Positions 41,170 through 49,554 of a stretch of DNA of 64,000 nt are shown piece after piece. The notes beneath the pieces were generated by a model. That model worked only from the letters and a program-made list of their open reading frames with translations. It did no database searches and was not told the origin of the DNA. The stretch is from assembly GCA_050008495.1 (NCBI GenBank), contig JBEKMN010000007.1, positions 16,432-80,431 on the forward strand, in the 5' to 3' direction. The stretch is from CAVROP01 sp050008495. GTDB lineage: Bacteria > Acidobacteriota > Terriglobia > UBA7540. The position numbers and the translations under genes are program-made. The stretch's first letter is position 1. Every line of letters starts with the position of its first letter.

Positions 41170-43587
41170 GTGCGCGACATCCGCAAAGTGGGAGTGCTGG
41201 GGGCCGGCACGATGGGGGCTCGTATCGCCGCCCATCTTGCCAATGCTTCCGTTCCGTCGGTTCTTCTCGACATCGTTCCCCGCGAGCTTACACCGGAGGA
41301 ACAGGCTCAAGGTCTGACGCTCAGCCACACCAGGACCCGCAATCGCTTAGCGCGGGCCGGGCTCGACGCAGCGCTTAAGTCTCGTCCGGCGGCGTTCTTC
41401 GTTCCAGAAGCGGCGAGAATGATCACGCTCGGCAACTTTGAGGACAACTTGGCCTTGCTCAGGGAGTGCGACTGGATCATCGAGGCGGTGACGGAGGACC
41501 TCAGCGTCAAGCGTGGGTTGCTCGAACGGGTGCTGGCAGTCCGTGCGCCGGGGACGGTGGTCAGTTCCAACACCTCGGGCATCAGCATCGGCAGTGTCGT
41601 CGAAGGTTTCGGCGAGGAAATGCGGCAACATTTTCTGGGCACTCACTTCTTCAATCCTCCACGCTACCTGAAGTTGCTGGAGATTATTCCCACCCAAGAG
41701 ACCCTCCCGGGAGTTGTGGAAGCGATCACGCGCTTCGGCGATGCGGTGCTGGGCAAAGGGATCGTCATCGCAAAGGACACGCCCAATTTCATTGCCAACC
41801 GCATCGGCACGTTTACAACCCTGAGAGTTCTCCAAGTCATGCAGGAGGGCGGCTACACGATCGAGGAAATCGATACCCTCACCGGCCCCGCCATGGGCTT
41901 GCCCAAATCCGCCACTTTCCGGACTCTGGATATCGTGGGCCTCGACGTCATGGGGCACGTCGTCAAGAACCTCAGGGAGGCCTTGCCCCAGGATGAACGG
42001 CGCGACCTTTTCCAGCTTCCGGGCTTTATGCAACAGATGATGGAGCGCCGCCTGCTAGGCGATAAGACCGGGCAAGGCTTTTATAAGAAGCTGAAGGGGA
42101 AGGACGGCGGGGACGAGAGCGAAATTCTCACGCTCGATTTCAACACCTTTGAGTATCGGGCGCGCCAGAAGCCCGGTTTCGCTTCGCTCGAGATGGCGCG
42201 GAATCTCGAAGATGTCCGCGAACGGGTGGGGATGCTCTGCCAATCGCCCGACCGCGCGGGACAGTTCTACCAAAAACTACTTTTCGACACATTCCACTAC
42301 GCGGCGATGCGCGTGCCGGAGATTTCGGACGACATCATCTCCATTGATAATGCCATGAAGTGGGGGTTCAACTGGGAGTGCGGCGTCTTTGAGCTCTGCG
42401 ATGCGGTGGGGATCGAGAAGGCGACTGAGGCCTGGAAGAAGGCCGGTCTGTCGACACCGCTTCTAGTCGAGAAACTTCTTGCCTCGGGGAAGAAGAGCTT
42501 TTATGCGTCATGCGACGGCGCTCCAAGCTATTTCGATTTTCCGAGCGCCACATATCATGAGATTCCTGAGAGGCCCGGAGTCCTTCTGCTGCCCTCACTC
42601 AGAGCCCGCCAGAAGGAAATCAAGCGGAATGCCGGCGCCAGCCTGATCGACCTCGGCGACGGAGTGATCTGCCTGGAATTCCATTCCAAGATGAACACGA
42701 TCGGCGCGGACGCCGTGCAGATGGTTCATGCCGGGCTGAAAAGCCTCAACGAGGGCTTTGAAGCCATGGTGATCGGGAACCAGGCGGCGAATTTCTGCGT
42801 GGGCGCGAACTTGATGTTGGTCCTGACGACTATTCAGGAAGGCGAATGGGAGGACCTTTCGAGCGCCGTGCGCGCCTTTCAAAACGCCAACATGGCCCTC
42901 AAATATGCTCCCCAGCCTGTGGTGGCCGCCCCTTTCGGTCTGACTCTGGGAGGTGGAACGGAGATGATTCTCCACGCCGCGCGAGTACGTGCGGCGGCGG
43001 AGACTTATATGGGCCTGGTGGAAGCGGGCGTGGGCCTGATCCCGGCGGGAGGCGGGACTAAAGAGATGCTGGTGCGCACCATGGACAAGGCGCCCGCGGA
43101 CCCTGACGCCGACCCCTTCGCATTCGTCAAGGAAGTTTTCATGAATATCGCCATGGGCAAAGTTTCAACCAGCGCCGAAGAAGCCCGCAAACTGGGTTAC
43201 CTTTCCGCGAAGGATTCCATCAGCATGAACCGCGAACGGCAGATTGCAGACGCCAAAGAGTTAGCACTCGATCTTACGCGTTTGGGGTATCGACCCGGGA
43301 AGCCCCGCGAGGACATTCGAGTCCTCGGGCAGGCGGCTTTCGTCAAAATGAAGCTGGGATTGCACTTGATGCGTCGCGCTGAGTACATCTCGGATTATGA
43401 CGTGGTCGTCGCGACGCACTTGGCCAAGGTCTTGTGCGGCGGCGGCGAGTTCACCTCGCCACAACTCGTTTCAGAGCAGTACCTGCTGGATTTGGAGCGG
43501 GAGGCCTTTCTGAGTCTCTGCGGCCAGAAGCAGACCGTGGAGCGCATTCAATATATGCTGAAACGGGGGAAGCCGCTACGGAATTGA
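41170..43587 (+). CDS. fadN: 3-hydroxyacyl-CoA dehydrogenase / enoyl-CoA hydratase fusion
   Basis: 805 residues starting at GTG 41170, because CCAGGGGGCC lies just upstream; an in-frame TTG eight codons earlier lacks an RBS. The dehydrogenase part comes first: NAD fold 'VGVLGAGTMGARIAAHL' and 'GTVVSSNTSGISI', then 'GTHFFNPPRYLKLLEIIPT' and 'DTPNFIANRIGTF'. The crotonase part is C-terminal: 'AANFCVGANLMLV', 'FGLTLGGGTEMILHAARVRA' and 'GLVEAGVGLIPAGGGTKEM'. This order is reversed from E. coli FadB and matches FadN of Bacillus. It catalyses hydration and oxidation in fatty-acid beta-oxidation. A thiolase and an acyl-CoA dehydrogenase follow, as in fadN-fadA-fadE operons. Confidence 0.93.
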   Translation: MRDIRKVGVLGAGTMGARIAAHLANASVPSVLLDIVPRELTPEEQAQGLTLSHTRTRNRLARAGLDAALKSRPAAFFVPEAARMITLGNFEDNLALLRECDWIIEAVTEDLSVKRGLLERVLAVRAPGTVVSSNTSGISIGSVVEGFGEEMRQHFLGTHFFNPPRYLKLLEIIPTQETLPGVVEAITRFGDAVLGKGIVIAKDTPNFIANRIGTFTTLRVLQVMQEGGYTIEEIDTLTGPAMGLPKSATFRTLDIVGLDVMGHVVKNLREALPQDERRDLFQLPGFMQQMMERRLLGDKTGQGFYKKLKGKDGGDESEILTLDFNTFEYRARQKPGFASLEMARNLEDVRERVGMLCQSPDRAGQFYQKLLFDTFHYAAMRVPEISDDIISIDNAMKWGFNWECGVFELCDAVGIEKATEAWKKAGLSTPLLVEKLLASGKKSFYASCDGAPSYFDFPSATYHEIPERPGVLLLPSLRARQKEIKRNAGASLIDLGDGVICLEFHSKMNTIGADAVQMVHAGLKSLNEGFEAMVIGNQAANFCVGANLMLVLTTIQEGEWEDLSSAVRAFQNANMALKYAPQPVVAAPFGLTLGGGTEMILHAARVRAAAETYMGLVEAGVGLIPAGGGTKEMLVRTMDKAPADPDADPFAFVKEVFMNIAMGKVSTSAEEARKLGYLSAKDSISMNRERQIADAKELALDLTRLGYRPGKPREDIRVLGQAAFVKMKLGLHLMRRAEYISDYDVVVATHLAKVLCGGGEFTSPQLVSEQYLLDLEREAFLSLCGQKQTVERIQYMLKRGKPLRN

Positions 43588-44024
43588 TTTGTGATATGTG
43601 ATTGGTGATTTGTGATTGACAACAAACCGCAGGCGGTTTCCAGTCCGGAGGACCTGAGGCGCAGGACTAAAGCGTTTGCGTTAAGAGTTATTAAGTTGTT
43701 TCGCGCGTTGCCAAAGACAGAAGAAGCGCGAGTCTTAGGTCGGCAGGTTCTGCGCTCGGGAACAGCGGTAGCGGCCAATTATCGAAGCGCATGCCGGGCC
43801 AGGTCGCGCGCTGACTTTATCTCCAAAATAGGAATTACGGTTGAAGAGGCCGACGAAACAGGTTTCTGGCTAGAGCTGATCGTTGATGCTGGCATCATCA
43901 AGAAATCGAAGCTGGAAAGTTTGATGGTAGTGGCGGACGAATTAGTACGAATCTTTCAATCAACGCGGACAACCGCGAGGTCACGATGAGCCAATCAGAA
44001 ATCACAAATCACAAATCACAAATG
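43586..44024. mobile_element. Candidate four-helix-bundle cassette with heptamer inverted repeats
   Basis: Left arm 43586-43618 (GATTTGT GATATGT GATTGGT GATTTGT GATTG) and right arm 43992-44024 (CAATCAG AAATCAC AAATCAC AAATCAC AAATG) are reverse complements at 29 of 33 positions. They enclose exactly one gene, the four-helix-bundle protein. The left arm begins inside the fadN stop codon and the right arm ends in the fadA start codon. The unit interrupts an otherwise standard fadN-fadA-fadE order. That it moves is inference. Confidence 0.55.
43612..43989 (+). CDS. Four-helix-bundle protein (S23/IVS-type family)
   Basis: 125 residues from GTG 43612, which lies within the left repeat arm; no better start exists. 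'RTKAFALRVIKLFRALPKTE', 'VLGRQVLRSGTAVAANYRSA', 'ADFISKIGITVEEADETGFW' and 'LELIVDAGIIKKSKLESLM' are the four helices of the family first seen in 23S rRNA intervening sequences and related to Avd of diversity-generating retroelements. The basic surface (R/K in helices 1-2) would suit nucleic-acid binding. It has no known role in fatty-acid degradation, and its placement between fadN and fadA is odd. No reverse transcriptase is near. Confidence 0.88.
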   Translation: MIDNKPQAVSSPEDLRRRTKAFALRVIKLFRALPKTEEARVLGRQVLRSGTAVAANYRSACRARSRADFISKIGITVEEADETGFWLELIVDAGIIKKSKLESLMVVADELVRIFQSTRTTARSR

Positions 44025-45203
44025 AAAGAAGCCGTGATCGTCTCGATCGCCCGGACGGCGGTGGGCAAAGCGCCGCGCGGGACGCTCCGCAACACGCGGC
44101 CGGACGAGATGGCCGCGGCGGCCATACGTGAGGTGTTGCGGCGGGCGCCGGGGCTCGACTCGAGCGAGGTCGAGGACGTGATCCTCGGCTGCGCGATGCC
44201 GGAAGCTGAACAGGGGAACAACGTGGCGCGGGTCGCGTCACTGCGCGCCGGTTTGCCGGTGAGCTGTTCGGCGATGACGATCAACCGATTCTGCTCGTCA
44301 GGCCTTCAGGCCATCGCCGTCGCTTCCGAGCGGATCATGGCCGGCTTCGCCGAGGTTGTGGTAGCGGGCGGCACGGAAACCATGAGCATGATTCCCATGG
44401 GCGGGTATCATTTTGCGCCCAATCCCTACCTGATCGAGCATTATCCTGATTCCTATCTCAACATGGGCTTGACGGCTGAAAACCTGGCGCGAAAGTACAA
44501 GATTACGCGCCAGCGGCAGGATGAGTTTGCCCTACGGAGTCACCAGCGGGCGTTGGCAGCGATTGCGGAAGGCCGATTTAAAGATGAGATCGTTCCGCTC
44601 GAAGTGGTCGAGGTCAGCCCGAACGGCAAGGACAAACCGCAGACGCGCCAGCTCCGCTTCGACACCGACGAGGGACCGCGCGGCGACACGTCCTTGGATG
44701 CACTGGCCAAGTTGAAGCCTGCCTTCCATGCCCACGGCACGGTCACTGCGGGAAACGCCTCGCAGATGAGCGACGGCGCCGCTGCCGCCCTGTTGATGTC
44801 GGCGGAGAAAGCCAGGACTCTGGGACTCAAACCGCTCGCCCGGTTCGTGAGCTTCGCCACGGCGGGGTGCTTACCGGAGGAGATGGGCATCGGCCCGATC
44901 TACGCGGTCCCCAAAGCGCTGAAGTTGGCGGGCCTGAATCTCTCCAACATCGCGGTCATTGAATTGAATGAAGCTTTCGCTGCCCAGGCTCTTTCAGTGA
45001 TCGACTTGGCGGAACTCGACCCGGAGCGAGTGAACGTCAACGGCGGAGCCATCGCTCTGGGCCATCCTCTGGGTTGCACGGGAGCCAAGCTCACGGCTAC
45101 CCTGCTCGGGGAATTGAAACGGCGCAACGCCAAGTACGGCATGGTCACGATGTGTGTGGGCGGCGGGATGGGAGCGGCCGGGATTTTTGAGAATCTGCAA
45201 TAA
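44022..45203 (+). CDS. fadA: Acetyl-CoA C-acyltransferase (thiolase)
   Basis: 393 residues from ATG 44022 (MKEAVIVSIARTAVGK). An earlier in-frame ATG at 43986 would add 12 repeat-encoded residues and overlap the four-helix stop, so both are possible. Catalytic residues: Cys in 'NRFCSSGLQAIAVASERI', His in 'NGGAIALGHPLGCTGAK', and Cys in 'TMCVGGGMGAAGIFE'. Also 'VVVAGGTETMSMIPMGGYHF'. It cleaves 3-ketoacyl-CoA to acetyl-CoA plus a shortened acyl-CoA, the last step after FadN. The right heptamer arm abuts the start codon and must replace any normal RBS; none is seen. Confidence 0.95.
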   Translation: MKEAVIVSIARTAVGKAPRGTLRNTRPDEMAAAAIREVLRRAPGLDSSEVEDVILGCAMPEAEQGNNVARVASLRAGLPVSCSAMTINRFCSSGLQAIAVASERIMAGFAEVVVAGGTETMSMIPMGGYHFAPNPYLIEHYPDSYLNMGLTAENLARKYKITRQRQDEFALRSHQRALAAIAEGRFKDEIVPLEVVEVSPNGKDKPQTRQLRFDTDEGPRGDTSLDALAKLKPAFHAHGTVTAGNASQMSDGAAAALLMSAEKARTLGLKPLARFVSFATAGCLPEEMGIGPIYAVPKALKLAGLNLSNIAVIELNEAFAAQALSVIDLAELDPERVNVNGGAIALGHPLGCTGAKLTATLLGELKRRNAKYGMVTMCVGGGMGAAGIFENLQ

Positions 45204-45250
45204 TAAAGCAGAAACTAAAAATCAGAAAATGGGTCGTGTGGAAATCATAA

Positions 45251-47056
45251 ATGCCAATCCAAAATCCAGAATCTAAAATCCAAAATCCGAAAGGCGGGAG
45301 TTTCTTAATCGAGGCTCGGTCGCCCGGCGAGGTGTTCACTCCGGAAGACATGACCGACCAGCACAAGCTGATCGCCCAAACCGCCCGGGAGTTCGTCACG
45401 CAAGAGATTGTGCCTCGCGCGCAAGAGATGGAAGACAAGAAGCCGGGATTGATGCGGGAGCTTTTGAAAAAGGCTGCTGAAGTCGGTCTGTCCGCGACGG
45501 ACATCCCCCAGAAGTTTGGCGGCTTGGAACTGGACAGGATTTCTTCCGTGATCGTAGCCGAAAAGATGGCGCGCAACGGATCGTGGGCGGCGACCGTGGG
45601 GGCGCAGGCGGGGATAGGAATTCTGCCCATTGCTTTCTTCGGCACCGAGGAGCAGAAGGCTAAGTATCTTCCCAAACTCGCCAGCGCCGAATGGGTGGGA
45701 GCCTATTCCTTAAGCGAAGCAAGCTCGGGCTCGGACGCCATGAGCATCAAGGCCAAAGCGGTCCTCAGCTCCGATGCGAAACACTACATCTTGAACGGCA
45801 CGAAGATGTGGGTAACCAACGGCGGCATTGCCGACGTGTACGTGGTGTTTGCGAAGGTGGACGGGGAAAAGTTCACGGCGTTCATTGTGGAGCGGGGGTT
45901 CCCGGGGGTTTCGGCGGGTGCGGAAGAGCACAAGATGGGCATTCGCGGTTCTTCCACGACGCCGCTGAATCTCGAAAGCGTCCCAGTGCCTGTGGAGAAC
46001 GTCTTGGGCGAGATCGGGAAGGGGCACTTGATCGCCTTTAACATTTTGAACGTGGGACGGCTGAAACTCGGCGCGGGTTGCGTGGGAGGCTGCAAATACC
46101 TTGTCTCCGACGCGCTCCAGTGGGCCAAGGAGCGCGAGGCGTTCGGCCGCAGAATCGCAGACTTCGGCCTCATCAAGGAGAAGTTGGGCGAAATGGTAGC
46201 GCGCACTTTTGCCGGCGAAAGCGTTTCCTATCGCACCACAGGATTGGTGGATGCGCGGCTGGAAGGATTCGACCGAGGAGATCCCACTGCGCCCAAGCAC
46301 ATCATGGAAGCTTTGCAGGAGTACGCGGTCGAATGCTCGATCTTGAAGGTGATGGGGACAGAGACGTTGGACTATGTCACCGACGAGACTGTACAGATCT
46401 ACGGTGGCTACGGCTTCTCGAGCGACTATGAAGTGGAACGGACCTACCGAGACCAGCGTGTGAACCGCATCTTCGAAGGCACCAATGAAATCAACCGGCT
46501 GTTGATCACGGACATGCTCATGAAACGGTCGATGAAGGGCCAGCTTGCGTTAATTCCCGCGGCCCAGAAACTCCTCGACGAAATCTTGGGAATGGGGCCT
46601 GGGGACGAGTTGCCGCACGATCAACCGCTCGGCGAAGAGACAAGGCTGGTTGAAGGCGCCAAGAAGGTGGTCCTGCTGGTGGCCGGAAGCGCTGTTCAGC
46701 GCTTCCTGATGGGACTGGAAAAAGAGCAGGAGGTAATCGGCATACTCAGTAACCTGGTGATGGACGTTTACGCCATGGAAAGCGCGCTGCTTCGGACCTT
46801 GAAGAAGCTCTCCGCGAGGCCGTCCGAAGCTTGCGCGGCGGAGATCGCCGCCACTCGAGTGTTCACCTATGATGCCTGCGATCGCATGGAGGTTGAGGCG
46901 CGCCGCGCGCTGGCGCGCATCGCCGAAGGAGACACACTTCGCACCCAACTCGCCGTGCTGAGGCGTTTCTTGCGGCGCACGCCCCCCGATACCATCGCGT
47001 TGCGGCGGCAAATCGCGGACCGTGCGCTGGAGCTGAATCGCTACCCGTTCGCCTGA
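45251..47056 (+). CDS. fadE: Acyl-CoA dehydrogenase (FadE of fadNAE type)
   Basis: 601 residues from ATG 45251. The first dozen residues (MPIQNPESKIQNPK) are encoded by a 7-base repeat array; the family-like part begins at 'GGSFLIEARSPGEVFTPED'. FAD/substrate motifs: 'WVGAYSLSEASSGSDAMSIK', 'YILNGTKMWVTNGGIADV', 'EREAFGRRIADFGLIKEKLG', catalytic-region 'YGGYGFSSDYEVERTYRDQR' and 'RIFEGTNEINRLLI'. The extra C-terminal domain of about 200 residues is normal for this long subgroup. It carries out the first oxidation of beta-oxidation and needs ETF, which is not in the window. No clear RBS is seen before ATG. Confidence 0.92.
   Translation: MPIQNPESKIQNPKGGSFLIEARSPGEVFTPEDMTDQHKLIAQTAREFVTQEIVPRAQEMEDKKPGLMRELLKKAAEVGLSATDIPQKFGGLELDRISSVIVAEKMARNGSWAATVGAQAGIGILPIAFFGTEEQKAKYLPKLASAEWVGAYSLSEASSGSDAMSIKAKAVLSSDAKHYILNGTKMWVTNGGIADVYVVFAKVDGEKFTAFIVERGFPGVSAGAEEHKMGIRGSSTTPLNLESVPVPVENVLGEIGKGHLIAFNILNVGRLKLGAGCVGGCKYLVSDALQWAKEREAFGRRIADFGLIKEKLGEMVARTFAGESVSYRTTGLVDARLEGFDRGDPTAPKHIMEALQEYAVECSILKVMGTETLDYVTDETVQIYGGYGFSSDYEVERTYRDQRVNRIFEGTNEINRLLITDMLMKRSMKGQLALIPAAQKLLDEILGMGPGDELPHDQPLGEETRLVEGAKKVVLLVAGSAVQRFLMGLEKEQEVIGILSNLVMDVYAMESALLRTLKKLSARPSEACAAEIAATRVFTYDACDRMEVEARRALARIAEGDTLRTQLAVLRRFLRRTPPDTIALRRQIADRALELNRYPFA
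45257..45291. repeat. Heptamer array inside fadE 5' end
   Basis: Five units: ATCCAAA ATCCAGA ATCTAAA ATCCAAA ATCCGAA. They are translated as the N-terminal tail of FadE. They are the same sequence type as the array in front of typA, in the opposite orientation. Confidence 0.8.
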
Positions 47057-47058
47057 AA

Positions 47059-47454
47059 CTACAATCCTTTCAGGGCTTTTGCGGCGCCTGCGAGATCGGA
47101 GACGGCGAGTACGATATCCGCCTTCTTGCCGTTTTCCGTAACGCTGCCGTAGCCGTAATCCACGTTGATGTTCGCTGCGCCCAGACGCGTTCCGACCTCC
47201 CCTAAAGTCCCCGCCTCGTTGGCAAGCGTGACGCACAAAACCTCCTCCTCTGTGCTACGGATGCCGAGGTTTGCCAGGACCTTTTTCGCTTTTGCCGGAC
47301 TGCTGACGAGCAGATGAAGGGGACTCTCGCCGGTAATGCTCCAGGCGGAGAATGCGGTGATGTTGACCTTCGCTTTTCCCAGAGCTTCGGTGATTCGGCC
47401 GAGTTCTCCGGGCTTGCTTTCTAACCAAGCGGTGATCTGTTTTGCTTTGGGCAT
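47059..47454 (-). CDS. Tandem ACT-domain protein
   Basis: 131 residues: two ACT repeats, 'ITAWLESKPGELGRITEALG' (about 7-26) and 'VLCVTLANEAGTLGEVGTRL' (about 72-91), each with the 'PGxLG/AGTLG' loop. ACT domains bind amino acids or other small ligands; there is no enzyme domain, so it is probably a free-standing regulator. It is convergent with fadE, with only 2 bp between the stops, so no terminator fits between them. Confidence 0.88.
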   Translation of the reverse strand: MPKAKQITAWLESKPGELGRITEALGKAKVNITAFSAWSITGESPLHLLVSSPAKAKKVLANLGIRSTEEEVLCVTLANEAGTLGEVGTRLGAANINVDYGYGSVTENGKKADIVLAVSDLAGAAKALKGL

Positions 47455-47570
47455 GGTAAAATCGCCTCCCTGAATTGTGACTGAGTGATGATAAAATACT
47501 TCTTCCCGTTCAGCTTGTAAAGGAGAGTCCGGGTGGTGTTCGAATTTGAGCGTAGCGCGGTCCTTTAGAG

Positions 47571-47599
47571 CCTGCCCTGAGCACAGCGAAGGGTCCGCG
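47571..47599. repeat. REP-like single arm
   Basis: CCTGCCCTGAGCACAGCGAA followed by GGGTCCGCG, the GAGCGnAGCGAAGG family with one change, upstream of the ribokinase gene. Confidence 0.5.
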
Positions 47600-47698
47600 A
47601 ATGCCCCTGACGAGTCGGGGCCGTACCTGTCAGAATAAGACGCTACCAGGACCTGGGGTGAATTGTGGTCATCGGATGGAGCGCCCGAAGGGGGTCTT

Positions 47699-48643
47699 AT
47701 GGCGCGTCGTGTGGAAGATCTTCAGGTTGTGGTGGTGGGCAGCACGAATTTCGACATGGTAGTCAAGTCAGAGCGGCTGCCTAAAGAAGGCGAGTCCTTG
47801 CTAGTGTCAAATCTCAGGTTTTTCCCGGGGGGCAAGGGCGCGAACCAGGCGGTAGCCGCGGCGCGAATGGGCGCCCCCACGTCGATGGTGGGCGCTGTGG
47901 GCACCGATATCATCGGAGACTTCCTGCTTCAGGGGCTAATGGCGGAGAAGATCGACACTTCCTGGGTGCGGAGGGACTCCGCCCGCGCCACGGGCAGCGC
48001 CTTTATAATGCTTTTCCCCAACGGGAACAACTGCATTGCGGTTGACCCCGCGGCGAATTTCAGCTTGACTCCCGCCGACATCGAGCGGGCCAAGGACGTC
48101 ATCGAGCGCGCAGATGTGTTATTGACGGTACTCGAGATCCCCCTCGAGGCAGTCGAAGCAGCCTTGCGTCTGGCTCGGAAAGCCGGAAAATTGACGGTGC
48201 TCGATGCCGGTCCGCCTCGTTACTGCCCCGTGGAGATTCTAACCCTCGCGGATGTCGTCTCACCCAATGAAACGGAACTCGCGCAACTGACTGGGGAGGA
48301 AGTTCGGGGACGAGTCTCGGCGCGCGAAGCGGCCGAAAAACTTCTTGCCATGGGTGTAAAAACGGTAGTTCTAAAGCTGGGCAGCGACGGCTCGATGCTG
48401 GTGACTGCAAAGAAGGCAAAACACTTTCCTGCCTGTAAGGTCGCCGCGATTGATCCCACGGCCGCGGGCGATGCATTTACCGCCGCGCTGGCCGTGGAAC
48501 TGGCCGCCGGCTTTGACTTCGAATATGCCATCCGCTTCGCCAATTGCGCCGGCGCTTTGGCAGCCAGTAAATTGGGCGCCCAACCTTCCCTGCCTAGGCG
48601 TGCGGAGGTCGAGGCGCTGTTGGCACAAGGGAAAAAGGCATGA
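47699..48643 (+). CDS. Ribokinase-like sugar kinase (PfkB)
   Basis: 314 residues from ATG 47699, after GAAGGGGG. Signature 'FPGGKGANQAVAAARMG' (PfkB signature 1, with the GGKGANQA of ribokinases) and 'DPTAAGDAFTAALAVELAAG' (signature 2: here TAAGDAF where TGAGDAF is usual). 'VVSPNETELAQLTGEE' is also typical of ribokinase. It phosphorylates a free sugar at the hydroxymethyl group. The stop overlaps the start of the aldolase gene (ATGA), which implies coupled translation. Confidence 0.88.
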   Translation: MARRVEDLQVVVVGSTNFDMVVKSERLPKEGESLLVSNLRFFPGGKGANQAVAAARMGAPTSMVGAVGTDIIGDFLLQGLMAEKIDTSWVRRDSARATGSAFIMLFPNGNNCIAVDPAANFSLTPADIERAKDVIERADVLLTVLEIPLEAVEAALRLARKAGKLTVLDAGPPRYCPVEILTLADVVSPNETELAQLTGEEVRGRVSAREAAEKLLAMGVKTVVLKLGSDGSMLVTAKKAKHFPACKVAAIDPTAAGDAFTAALAVELAAGFDFEYAIRFANCAGALAASKLGAQPSLPRRAEVEALLAQGKKA

Positions 48644-49491
48644 AATTCGTTCCCATGCTGCAATTGTTGCAGCGGGCAGTGTCGGAAGGGTACGGTGTTC
48701 CATCGTTCTGTGTGTGGAACGCCGAAAGCATCGAAGTGGTGCTGCGCGTGGCGGCGGAACTTAAGGCGCCCGTGATTCTGATGAACGGCCCCGGAGAGTT
48801 CGATCTCCTTGCCCCGCGCGACTTGGGCGCAGTGGCGCACGCTTTGGCGGAACGGTTTGGAGTGACCGCGGCGCTGCACCTGGATCACGGCAATTCGATC
48901 GCCATGGTCGAAGACTGCCTTGCCGCAAAGTACACTTCGGTGATGCTGGACTATTCCACCCGGCCGTGGCAAGAGAATATCGAAGCTCTGCGCCGCGTCG
49001 TAGCGCTCGCCCATCCCCAAGGGGTGACGGTGGAGGGCGAGTTGGGCGTGGTCGGCCAGGCCGATCAAGTCAGCGTGGAAGGCGGCAAGCAATCCACCCT
49101 CACTGACCCGGATATGGCCGCTGACTTTGTAAAAAAGACCGGCATTGACGCCCTGGCGGTGTCCATCGGCAATGCCCACGGCCTCTACACGAAGCTGCCG
49201 CAACTCGACTTCGAGCGACTGGCAAAGCTCCAAGAAGCCACCCGCATTCCACTCGTCCTGCACGGCGGCTCAGGAACGCCCGAGGCCGATTTGCGCCGCG
49301 CCATATCACTGGGAATTGCCAAGGTGAATGTTGCGACGGAAGCCATCACCGCCCTGCGGCAATCGCTGCTCGAGCAGTGGGGTGCAGGAAAGAATCTCTG
49401 GGTCCCGATGGCGCAGGCGGTGGCGATGGAGGCCATGGCGAAGGTCGTGGCAAAATGGTTTCACCTGACTATGGCCGTCGGCCATGCTTGA
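48640..49491 (+). CDS. Class II fructose/tagatose-bisphosphate aldolase family protein
   Basis: 283 residues. Zn-site features: 'ALHLDHGNSIAMVEDCLAAK' (DHG with His), 'YTSVMLDYSTRPWQEN', 'VTVEGELGVVG' (Glu) and 'AVSIGNAHGLYTKLPQLDFE' (His), with 'LVLHGGSGTPEADLRRAISL' (His and phosphate loop). The catalytic set is intact. Closest in style to KbaY/GatY or IolJ types. It is coupled to the kinase upstream, so the pair may phosphorylate and then cleave a keto-sugar. The substrate is not determined by sequence. Confidence 0.9.
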   Translation: MKFVPMLQLLQRAVSEGYGVPSFCVWNAESIEVVLRVAAELKAPVILMNGPGEFDLLAPRDLGAVAHALAERFGVTAALHLDHGNSIAMVEDCLAAKYTSVMLDYSTRPWQENIEALRRVVALAHPQGVTVEGELGVVGQADQVSVEGGKQSTLTDPDMAADFVKKTGIDALAVSIGNAHGLYTKLPQLDFERLAKLQEATRIPLVLHGGSGTPEADLRRAISLGIAKVNVATEAITALRQSLLEQWGAGKNLWVPMAQAVAMEAMAKVVAKWFHLTMAVGHA

Positions 49492-49554
49492 CGGGATGAC
49501 AAGCCTGGTGGCCTGCTCAGCATCCTGCCCGAAGGACCCAAAGGAGAAACGCTC

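Noticed and set aside
43612..43989. Diversity-generating retroelement accessory protein (Avd)
   Set aside because: Fold relationship only; no reverse transcriptase or template/variable repeat pair was found nearby.
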